Source: DATMER01 sp035536935
Lineage (GTDB): Bacteria; Acidobacteriota; Thermoanaerobaculia; Multivoradales; UBA5704
Direction of reading: 5' to 3'
DNA: 20,818 nucleotides
NCBI GenBank assembly: GCA_035536935.1
Contig: DATLNC010000150.1
Coordinates: 1 to 20,818 of the forward strand
Positions 8,387 to 14,478 of the stretch are shown in pieces (within the stretch, counting starts at the first letter, position 1; each line of letters starts with the position of its first letter). The notes below the pieces were generated by a model. It did no database searches. It was not told where the DNA came from and saw nothing but the letters and a program-made list of their open reading frames with translations. A program made the position numbers and the translations under genes.

Positions 8387-8725
8387 ATGGAACCTCTGGA
8401 AATGGATCACGCGGGCTGCGGCTGTGGGGTCGGCGAGCGGAAGGCTGCCGGGGTAGACCCCGAGATCAAGGACAGCAACCTGAAGCGCCTCCGCCGGATC
8501 GAAGGGCAGATCCGCGGCCTCCACAAGATGGTCGAGGAGGACCGCTACTGCCCCGACATCCTGGTGCAGGTCTCCTCCGTCCAGGAAGCCCTGCGCTCCG
8601 TGGGCCGCGAGCTCATGAGGAACCACCTGAAGCACTGCGCCACCCAGGCGATGAGAGAAGGCGGCGAGCAGTCGGATGCGATGGTGAACGAGCTGATCGA
8701 GATGGTGTACAAGCACTCGCGGTAG
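8387..8725 (+). CDS. csoR: Copper-sensing repressor CsoR
   Basis: A 112-residue all-helical CsoR/RcnR family (DUF156) protein. The trigonal Cu(I) ligands are in the expected places: C55 (RYCPDIL), then H80 and C84 (NHLKHC), with the 25- and 4-residue spacings known for CsoR. The basic RRIEGQIRG stretch fits operator binding. Unusually, the N-terminus has CGCG (C11, C13), which may add a metal or redox site. AAGGAG lies 7 nt before ATG 8387. As last gene of the operon it should be autoregulated through the operator at 5277-5320. Confidence 0.94.
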   Translation: MEPLEMDHAGCGCGVGERKAAGVDPEIKDSNLKRLRRIEGQIRGLHKMVEEDRYCPDILVQVSSVQEALRSVGRELMRNHLKHCATQAMREGGEQSDAMVNELIEMVYKHSR

Positions 8726-9684
8726 TCCCTGGGAGCGCCGGCGTCCCGCCGGCCAGGTAACCTGGTTTGTGGCCGGCGGGACGCCGGCGCTCCCAGGGAA
8801 AACGCCTTTGCCACCTTCCTCAGCGCCGGCAGCCCCCTTGGCTCGCGCTCGAATTCCGGCAGGAAGCGCAGGTTCCGGTCCCCGAACACGTCCCGGATCT
8901 CGGCGATCGCCTCCTTCTCCCCCGGGTGTCCGGCCACCCGGTTGACGATGACCTCGCTTACCGGGATGCCCGCTTCGTCCAGGGCGGTCAGAGCGTCCCG
9001 GGTCTCGGCGATGGCGAGCGCCTCCGGCAGCAGGACCCAGGCGAAGGAGGCGCGCGCGGGGTCGCGCAGCAGCTCTCCCATCTCGCGCCCTTCCTCCTCG
9101 ATCTCGGCGATCAGCTCGTCGGTCAGGTCCGGCTGCCGCGGGCCATGGCCGAAGCTCTCGGCCAGGATCCGGTGCCTCTCCCCGAGGGCGTCGAGGATGC
9201 CCGCGAAGCGCTGGAGCAGGCCGGGGACTTCCATCAGGCGGAGGGTGTGCGCGGTAGGCGCGGTATCCACAATGGTTTCGCGGGCTCCGCTCTCGCGGGC
9301 GAGGCGGGTGAGCTCCATCAGGCCCGCCAGCTCGTCGGCGCCGGGCAGGGAGAGGCCGAGGAGCCGGTCCACGTCCTCCTGGTCCAGGTAGGTCCCGCGC
9401 TCGGCGATCTTGCGCAGGGTCTCGCGCCGCTCCCCGAGCCAGCGGTCGAGGGCGCGCTCCACGTCCAGCTCGGCCGCGAGCAGGGTGCCGCTGCGGGTGG
9501 AGAGAGTCAGCGGCTCGGCGGACAGGGGGGTCGAGAGGGCGTCGCCCAGGGAGTGGGCCGGGTCGGTGGAGACGATCAGGATGCGGTGGCCGGACTCGGC
9601 CGAGGCGAGGGCGGCTGCAGCGGCGCAGGTGGTCTTGCCTACGCCCCCCTTGCCGCCGAAAAAACGGAAGGGAGGGAGGGTTAT
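8545..9684 (-). CDS. ArsA/Get3-like ATPase in gas-vesicle operon
   Basis: The frame encodes GGKGGVGKTT (residues 10-19, deviant Walker A), DPAHSLGD (41-48) and DTAPTAHTLRL (140-150), the nucleotide-sensing motifs of ArsA/Get3 ATPases. No ATG, GTG or TTG lies between an upstream in-frame stop and the P-loop. The best start is ATA at 9684, overlapping the gvpG stop as ATAA just after GAGGAGGAG. A GTG at 9462 would delete the ATPase site. Conserved sequence ends at residue 295 (...ALRKVAKAF). An 84-residue tail is then read through the palindrome and antisense to csoR. The family moves arsenite or delivers membrane proteins. With no arsB or arsC nearby, a role in gas-vesicle protein handling or assembly is inferred. 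Confidence 0.75.
   Translation of the reverse strand: MTLPPFRFFGGKGGVGKTTCAAAAALASAESGHRILIVSTDPAHSLGDALSTPLSAEPLTLSTRSGTLLAAELDVERALDRWLGERRETLRKIAERGTYLDQEDVDRLLGLSLPGADELAGLMELTRLARESGARETIVDTAPTAHTLRLMEVPGLLQRFAGILDALGERHRILAESFGHGPRQPDLTDELIAEIEEEGREMGELLRDPARASFAWVLLPEALAIAETRDALTALDEAGIPVSEVIVNRVAGHPGEKEAIAEIRDVFGDRNLRFLPEFEREPRGLPALRKVAKAFSLGAPASRRPQTRLPGRRDAGAPRDYRECLYTISISSFTIASDCSPPSLIAWVAQCFRWFLMSSRPTERRASWTEETCTRMSGQ
8726..8799. repeat. 29-bp perfect inverted repeat (REP-like) between convergent genes
   Basis: Arms 8726-8754 and 8771-8799 are perfectly complementary over 29 bp, around a 16-nt loop (8755-8770) that itself contains AGGTAACCT. The arms are extremely GC-rich (GGAGCGCCGGCG...). 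The type resembles dispersed palindromes whose translations read 'SAGVPPA' at gene ends in GC-rich genomes. It starts one base-step after the csoR stop and ends exactly where the conserved part of the ArsA-like protein ends. It may act as a bidirectional terminator, although no T-tract follows. Confidence 0.9.
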
Positions 9685-10016
9685 GGCTCCTCCTCTTCAC
9701 CCTCATCGCCATAGGTCCGGTCGGCCGTGAAGCTCACGTCGACATCGAAGGCGCCGGGCTGGAAGGACATCGCTCCTGCAGTGCCGCCGGCCTCTTCGCG
9801 TTCGCGGTTGCGGATCTCGCGCAGGCGCTCGAGGATGTCGTCCTGGAATGCCACGAAGTCCTCGTCGGAGATCTCGCCCAGCTCGTAGCGCATCTGGGCG
9901 GCGAGCAGCTCCTCGCGCAGCCTCCCCTCGTCGTTCATCTCCTGGTCAACCGCGGTCGCGACCTTGTCGAGCACGAAGCGGATGCCGCCGATGAGGAGGC
10001 TGTCGATAATGAGCAT
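9681..10016 (-). CDS. gvpG: Gas vesicle protein GvpG
   Basis: A 111-residue protein matching the GvpG family in MLIIDSLLIGGIRFVLDKV and in LLAAQMRYELGEISDEDF, followed by a helical charged stretch (DDILERLREIRNRERE). GvpG is a minor cytoplasmic assembly factor for gas vesicles. The family is usually about 80-90 residues. Here a ~30-residue extension ends in a very acidic tail (DEGEEEEP). The ATG at 10016 shares a base with the gvpF/L stop (TAATG), and the stop overlaps the proposed ATA start of the ATPase, so translation of the three is probably coupled. Confidence 0.92.
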   Translation of the reverse strand: MLIIDSLLIGGIRFVLDKVATAVDQEMNDEGRLREELLAAQMRYELGEISDEDFVAFQDDILERLREIRNREREEAGGTAGAMSFQPGAFDVDVSFTADRTYGDEGEEEEP

Positions 10017-11008
10017 TACCGATTCTCGGTGGCGCGCTCCAGCTTGAGCCGGATGTTCACGAAGTTGTAGGGCGGCCAGGGGCCGGTGTACTTGAACATC
10101 AGGTTCTCGTACTTGGCGTCGATCTCCTTGACCTTGGAGTCGAAGTCCGACTCGCGGTCGCGGGAGACCAGGAAGGCCGCGTTGAGGATCATCTTGTCGC
10201 CGATCGGCTTGTTGGCGCGCGACGCGACCGACACGGCCCCGAGGGCGGAGAAGATCTCGGCGACGAGCGTCTCGGAGCGCTCGGCGAGCAGCGAGTCCAC
10301 GAGGCGGCCGTACTGCATGCGGGCGAAGTAGGTCGAGCCCTTCTGGTGCGAGATCTGCTGGCGCAGGAGGCGCAGGTTGTCGTCATCCTTTTCGATCTCG
10401 CGGATGACGAGCTCCGGCTCCCACAGCACCTTGAGGCCGAACTCCAGCTTGTCCTGCATTTTGGTGAGCACGTCGTGGAAGGCGTCGTACGCCGTGCGCA
10501 GCAGCTCGACGATGTCCTCGCGGGTCTTGAACACCGTGCTGAACGACATGGGGAGGACCGTGTAGCTGCGCATCACGGCCTCGTTGACCCGCTCGTGGGC
10601 GAGCACGTTCTCGCGCGTCGGGTCGTAGACTTCCAGCGGCGTGTCGGAGACCACGGCCGCGATGTCCTTGTAGCTGACCGTGTGGACGTCGGCGGGCTCG
10701 TTGCCGATGCCGATGCGGCCGAAGCGCAGGGGCTCGGTCGTCTGGATGATGCAGTAGACGTACTTGCCGCTCTGCTCGCTGGGCCGGTTTTCGAGGGCCT
10801 CGACGGCCCCCAGGCGGGCAGCCGCCAGCGCTCCGGGAGTCGTTTCCGCAGCGGAGGGGATCACGGCGGGGATCGCCTGCTCGGAGACGGGTGACGCCGC
10901 CCGCGCCGGACGCTTCCGCGGCTCCGCGGTTTTCTTCGCAGTCTTCGCAGTCTTCGCAGTCTTTGCCGCGGCGGTTTTCTTTCCGGTCGGTTCCTTGGCT
11001 CTGGGCAC
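10016..11008 (-). CDS. gvpF: Gas vesicle protein GvpF/GvpL
   Basis: Residues ~81-330 match the GvpF/GvpL family: SGKYVYCIIQ at the start, VLPMSFSTVFKTREDIVELL in the middle and the conserved WPPYNFVNIRL at the end. These proteins bind GvpA and are thought to be accessory factors or chaperones in vesicle nucleation; the F versus L assignment is not certain. At 330 residues it is longer than usual, because ~80 N-terminal residues are Lys/Ala-rich and probably disordered (AAAKTAKTAKTAKK...). The start is GTG 11008, with AGGAGG 10 nt upstream. It follows the response regulator by 25 bp and overlaps gvpG. It is the only F/L copy seen, whereas many clusters have two. Confidence 0.9.
   Translation of the reverse strand: MPRAKEPTGKKTAAAKTAKTAKTAKKTAEPRKRPARAASPVSEQAIPAVIPSAAETTPGALAAARLGAVEALENRPSEQSGKYVYCIIQTTEPLRFGRIGIGNEPADVHTVSYKDIAAVVSDTPLEVYDPTRENVLAHERVNEAVMRSYTVLPMSFSTVFKTREDIVELLRTAYDAFHDVLTKMQDKLEFGLKVLWEPELVIREIEKDDDNLRLLRQQISHQKGSTYFARMQYGRLVDSLLAERSETLVAEIFSALGAVSVASRANKPIGDKMILNAAFLVSRDRESDFDSKVKEIDAKYENLMFKYTGPWPPYNFVNIRLKLERATENR
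10934..10969 (-). repeat. Nonamer tandem repeat in gvpF/L N-terminus
   Basis: Plus-strand CTTCGCAGT occurs three times without a gap (10934-10942, 10943-10951, 10952-10960), followed by a degenerate copy. It encodes repeated Ala-Lys-Thr. Since units are 9 bp, copy-number change would keep frame and alter only the length of the basic tail. Confidence 0.85.
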
Positions 11009-11033
11009 GGGCCGTCAACCTCCTCTGATCAGA

Positions 11034-11441
11034 TCAAGAGCGTGCGGAGCGGGCGGCGAGTTGGCGCCGGACCTCCGCTTCGAGGTCCCTGGGGACGCAC
11101 GGCTTCGTCACCACCGAGTCGCAGCCCGCCGCCATGGCCTTGTCGTGGGCGGAGGCCAGGGCGTGCGCGGTCAGGGCGATGATGGGGATCGTCCGCGTGC
11201 GGTCGTCGCCCTTGAGGCGCCTGGTGGCCTCCCAGCCGTCGAGCTGCGGCAGCGAGAGGTCCATCAGGATGATGTCCGGCAGCAGCTCGAAAGCCTTGTC
11301 CAGGGCTTCGAGGCCGTCGGAGGCAGTCGCCACGCGGAAGCCCCGGAACTCCAGGTACTCCGCGAAGATCTCGCGGCCGTGCGCCACGTCGTCCACCACC
11401 AGCACCAGCGGTGCGGTATCCGGCTGCTGCGGATCGCTCAT
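11034..11441 (-). CDS. Single-domain (CheY-like) response regulator
   Basis: A 135-residue receiver domain with no output domain. Acidic pocket D17-D18, phosphoacceptor D61 (ILMDLSLPQLDGW), T91 (ALTAHA) and K113 (VVTKPC) are all present. The ATG at 11441 overlaps the histidine kinase stop as ATGA, so the two are co-translated and very probably partners. With no DNA-binding domain it must act through protein contacts or as a phosphorelay step. The similarity to receivers of hybrid kinases (ATRRLKGDDRTRTIPIIALTAHA) suggests it may have split from one. Lying directly before gvpF/L and gvpG, it could control vesicle assembly after transcription, but this is inference. Confidence 0.93.
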   Translation of the reverse strand: MSDPQQPDTAPLVLVVDDVAHGREIFAEYLEFRGFRVATASDGLEALDKAFELLPDIILMDLSLPQLDGWEATRRLKGDDRTRTIPIIALTAHALASAHDKAMAAGCDSVVTKPCVPRDLEAEVRRQLAARSARS

Positions 11442-13627
11442 GAAGCCCTCGATTGGCGGGGGAGCACGAGCGTGAACGTCGAGCCCTCCCCGAGCTTGCT
11501 CACCAGGGTGATCTGGCCGTCGAGGATCGAGGCCAGGCGTCGGCAGATCGTCAGGCCGAGCCCCGTGCCGCCCGTGCGCCGGGCATAGGAGCTGTCGGCC
11601 TGCTGGAACGCTTCGAAGATCGTCTTCTGGTTTTCCTCGGAGATGCCGATGCCCGTGTCCGCCACGGCGACGGAGATCCACTCCTTCTCCGGCTCGTAGT
11701 CGAGGCGGATCGAGACCGACCCGAGCGGCGTGAACTTCAAGGCGTTCGAGAGCAGGTTGAGAATGATCTGCTTGACCTTCTGCCGGTCGGTGAGGATCTC
11801 GGGCACCGCCGCGGAGATGTGCCGCATCACGGTCAGCTTGGTGCCGTCGATCAGCGGCTCCACCTCGGTCATGACCTCGTCGATCAGCTCCGGCAGCGCG
11901 ACGTGCTCGAGCTGGACCGGCATCTTGCCCGACTCGATGCGGGCGAGGTCGAGGAGGTCGTTGATGATCGACAGCAGGTGGCGGGCGTTCGATTCCAGGC
12001 GGCCGAGTTTCTCGCTCTGCGGCCGGTTGAGCTCGCCCGACACCCCCTCCAGGAGGAGATGGGTATAGCCGATGATCGCGTTGAGCGGCGTGCGCAGCTC
12101 GTGCGAGACGTTGGCCAGGAACTGCGACTTGGCCGCCGAGGCCTGCTCGAGCTGGAAGGCCTGGCGGCGCAGCAGCTCGTTCTGATCGGCCAGCTCGGCC
12201 GTGGCCTCGCGCACCTTCTCGCGCAGCTCCTCGGAATGGCGCTTGACCTGCTCGTAGAGGTTCTGCTTCTCCACCGCCTCTGTCAGGTCGTGGAGGATCG
12301 TGACCACGGCCGTGTCCTCGCCGTGCTTCGACAGGACCTTGCCCGAGATCGCCTCGACCGGCACCGTGGCGCCGGTCTTGGGATCGATCAGGGAGAGCTC
12401 GCCGCGCCAGCGCAGCGACTGGCTGGCGTAGAGGCCCGACATGAAGGACGTGAACACCGCGTCGTTGGCCCGCACCCGGCGCTCCGCCTCGTCGCTGTTG
12501 CCGGCCTGGGAAACGGTGAACATGCGCTCCGCGGGCGGGTTCATGAGCACGATGTTGCCCGACGGGTCGGTCACCAGGATCGGATCGAGCGCGGAGTTGA
12601 GGATCAGGTCCAGGCGGTCGCGCTCGGCGCGGGTCTCGGCCTCGGCGATGCGCAGGCGGCGGTAGTTCTCCTCGATCTCGTCGGTCGCGCGGCGCAGGTC
12701 GGTGACGTTGCGCAGCACCGAAACCGTTCCGGTCTCCCCCGCGCGGATCTTGACCGGCGTGCTCATGACCTCGAAGAGGAGGTCCTGGCCCTCGGTCGGA
12801 TCGACCAGCAGCAGCTCGTGGCGGGTCGGCCCGCCGCCGGAGTTGGAGGTGAAGATCGACGCCGAGAACAGCATGTTGTTGAGCGCCACGGCCCGCCGCC
12901 GGCCCTCGCTCTTCTGGTCGTCGGCGGTGAGGAGCATCTCGGCGCTACCGTTGGCGACCAGGATCCTGCCTTCCGAGTCGGTGAGCAGGATCGGATCGGT
13001 GACCGCGTTGATGACGCCGAAGAGCCAGCTCTGCTCGCGCTTGTAGCGCCGCTCGTCCACCTGGGAGCGCCGGAACCAGAGCGACTGCAGGCGGGCGCCC
13101 AGGACCTCGGCGGCCCAGCGGGTGTCCTCCTCGACGGCGACCTCCATGCCGGCCAGCAGGAGCAGGCCGGGGCCGATGTCGCCGCTCTCGCCCGGTCCGG
13201 CGAGCGGCACGGCGACGAACGGCTCGGAGCCCAGGGGAGTGTCGAGCGGCTGCCGCATCCCCTGGCCCGATATATTGGATCCAGAGGGGCCGGAGGGTGC
13301 GGCGCCGGAGAACGACACCGGCTCCGAGGCCGCCAGGGCGACCACCAGCGGATGCATGCGGTCGTTGAGCTCCAGGCTGAACGCGTCGACCGAGGCGAGG
13401 GACAGGCCGAGGCCGGTGAGGCCGACGAGCCGCGCCGTCTCGTTCTCCACCACGGCGCACAGGCCGCGCTCGATCCCGGTGTGGCGGGCGAGCCAGCGCA
13501 GGGTAAGCACGGCGCAGGGGCGGACCTCCTGCTCCGCGAGCAGGGAGTCAACCAGAGCCAGCCGGGCTCTCGAGCCCACTCCCCCCCGGACCTGCGGGGT
13601 AGCGGTGAACGGTGCGACTCGGGCCAC
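11438..13627 (-). CDS. Soluble GAF-PAS-PAS sensor histidine kinase
   Basis: This 729-residue kinase has no membrane segment. Order: a GAF-like region (~25-190), PAS 1 (~203-312), a linker helix, PAS 2 (~340-450), a coiled coil (~452-500), HisKA with SHELRTPLN and phosphorylated H509, then HATPase with N624-N628 (NLLSNALKFT), DTGIGI (657-662) and GTGLGL (687-692). It should sense a cytoplasmic signal and phosphorylate the adjacent receiver. Both PAS domains contain DPILxTD; no heme or flavin ligand is obvious. The GTG start at 13627 lies 3 bases after the gvpA stop with no strong SD site, so coupling to gvpA translation is likely. Placement between gvpA and gvpF/L ties it to gas vesicles. Confidence 0.93.
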   Translation of the reverse strand: MARVAPFTATPQVRGGVGSRARLALVDSLLAEQEVRPCAVLTLRWLARHTGIERGLCAVVENETARLVGLTGLGLSLASVDAFSLELNDRMHPLVVALAASEPVSFSGAAPSGPSGSNISGQGMRQPLDTPLGSEPFVAVPLAGPGESGDIGPGLLLLAGMEVAVEEDTRWAAEVLGARLQSLWFRRSQVDERRYKREQSWLFGVINAVTDPILLTDSEGRILVANGSAEMLLTADDQKSEGRRRAVALNNMLFSASIFTSNSGGGPTRHELLLVDPTEGQDLLFEVMSTPVKIRAGETGTVSVLRNVTDLRRATDEIEENYRRLRIAEAETRAERDRLDLILNSALDPILVTDPSGNIVLMNPPAERMFTVSQAGNSDEAERRVRANDAVFTSFMSGLYASQSLRWRGELSLIDPKTGATVPVEAISGKVLSKHGEDTAVVTILHDLTEAVEKQNLYEQVKRHSEELREKVREATAELADQNELLRRQAFQLEQASAAKSQFLANVSHELRTPLNAIIGYTHLLLEGVSGELNRPQSEKLGRLESNARHLLSIINDLLDLARIESGKMPVQLEHVALPELIDEVMTEVEPLIDGTKLTVMRHISAAVPEILTDRQKVKQIILNLLSNALKFTPLGSVSIRLDYEPEKEWISVAVADTGIGISEENQKTIFEAFQQADSSYARRTGGTGLGLTICRRLASILDGQITLVSKLGEGSTFTLVLPRQSRAS

Positions 13628-13630
13628 GGC

Positions 13631-13969
13631 TTACAGCTTGCTGGTCGGCCTGGGGCGCCGCCGTACCGGCAGCTCTTCCCGCGCCGTAGAGGCGGCGAGC
13701 TGAGCCCGGAGCGACGCGTTTTCGGCCAGCAAGTCCTCCGAGGTCCGCGACTCCAGTCCCGGCCGCGATACGGTCGGGGCTGCGGACACAGCCTCTGAAT
13801 ACCTGATGTACGTATCGATCGATGCCACCACGATGCGCGCCTCGACGGTGAGCAGGTCGATGCCCACCAGCGAGACTCTCACCCAGGCATCGATGACGAT
13901 ACCCTTGTCCAGGACGCGGTCCAGGACATCGATCAGACTGGTTCCACCGGAAGCTCGTTCGACCGGCAT
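13631..13969 (-). CDS. gvpA: Gas vesicle structural protein GvpA with coiled-coil tail
   Basis: Residues 11-60 carry the GvpA core almost unchanged: IDVLDRVLDKGIVIDAW, RVSLVGIDLL and EARIVVASIDTYIRYSEA. GvpA polymerises into the gas-permeable, water-excluding vesicle wall. The typical protein is ~70 residues; this one has 112. The extra part has a short leucine/asparagine heptad-like helix (78-95, EDLLAENASLRAQLAAS) and a basic end (RRRPRP). The ATG at 13969 follows the gvpJ-like stop by 3 bases, with an AGGGGGTAGGA ribosome site across that stop. It could instead be a minor GvpA paralogue, but its core is the closest to GvpA in the window. Confidence 0.92.
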   Translation of the reverse strand: MPVERASGGTSLIDVLDRVLDKGIVIDAWVRVSLVGIDLLTVEARIVVASIDTYIRYSEAVSAAPTVSRPGLESRTSEDLLAENASLRAQLAASTAREELPVRRRPRPTSKL

Positions 13970-13972
13970 TTC

Positions 13973-14335
13973 CTACCCCCTGGAATTCTTCTTTTCAGGG
14001 CGGGCGCTTGTGCCCTCCCGGCGAGGACGCTCTACCGCCAATGCTGCAACCTTCTCCTCGAGCTGCCGGATCTGCTGGCGCAGCGTCTCGTTCTCGAGCG
14101 AGAGCTGCCGGGCGGCGACCGAAAGGTTCGGGTCCTGCCGCCACCAGTCCAGTCCGATCTGCTCCGCCTTGTCGATCGAGCAGACCAGCAGACGGATGCG
14201 GATGGTCAACAGCTCGACCTCCGCCAGGGACACCCGGATGTCCCCGGCGATGACCAGCCCCTTGTCCAGCACCCGGTCGAGCACGTCGACCAGGCCGGTG
14301 GATCGTCGGTACGCGGGTTCGATCGCGGGTGTCAT
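13973..14335 (-). CDS. gvpJ: GvpJ-like minor gas vesicle protein (GvpA family)
   Basis: A 120-residue GvpA-family protein: GLVDVLDRVLDKGLVIAGDI, VSLAEVELLTIRIRLLVCSID and the GLDWW motif, which favours the J/S/M branch over the wall protein. Such paralogues are thought to seed or cap the assembling vesicle. As in the neighbouring GvpA, a coiled-coil-like C-terminal segment follows (78-100, LSLENETLRQQIRQLEEKV), then a basic tail. It is the first gene of the operon, and a candidate promoter lies upstream at 14392-14420. The choice between J, M and S is uncertain. Confidence 0.85.
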   Translation of the reverse strand: MTPAIEPAYRRSTGLVDVLDRVLDKGLVIAGDIRVSLAEVELLTIRIRLLVCSIDKAEQIGLDWWRQDPNLSVAARQLSLENETLRQQIRQLEEKVAALAVERPRREGTSARPEKKNSRG

Positions 14336-14391
14336 CCGTTCTCGGTCTCCCCTGGGTCACCCACTCATGTGGTTGTGCCGTTGAGGGGCAC

Positions 14392-14420
14392 ACTCTACGG
14401 CATCCGCGAGCGGCGCGCAA
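14392..14420 (-). promoter_or_regulatory. Candidate promoter of the gas-vesicle operon
   Basis: On the minus strand TTGCGC (14420-14415) and TAGAGT (14397-14392) are separated by 17 bp, each matching 4 of 6 sigma70 consensus bases. It lies 56 bp before the gvpJ-like ATG, in the 143-bp gap to the divergent amidohydrolase. A small hairpin, GTGCC-N7-GGCAC, lies in the leader. The match is moderate, and other sigma factors are possible. Confidence 0.35.
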
Positions 14421-14478
14421 TGGATACAGCGCTTCGTGCTGCTACCATGTTCCCGACCCCAGAGCTAGGAGACTGACC

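Noticed and set aside
8545..9462. ArsA-like gene starting at GTG 9462
   Set aside because: This start would remove GGKGGVGKTT and DPAHSLGD, which are present in the same frame just upstream.
8545..9684. Arsenic-resistance (ars) operon
   Set aside because: No arsR, arsB, arsC or arsD lies nearby. The ATPase overlaps gvpG and belongs by position to the gas-vesicle operon.
11453..13798. 781-codon plus-strand open frame
   Set aside because: It is antisense to the histidine kinase and gvpA. It is a composition artefact of high GC at third positions.
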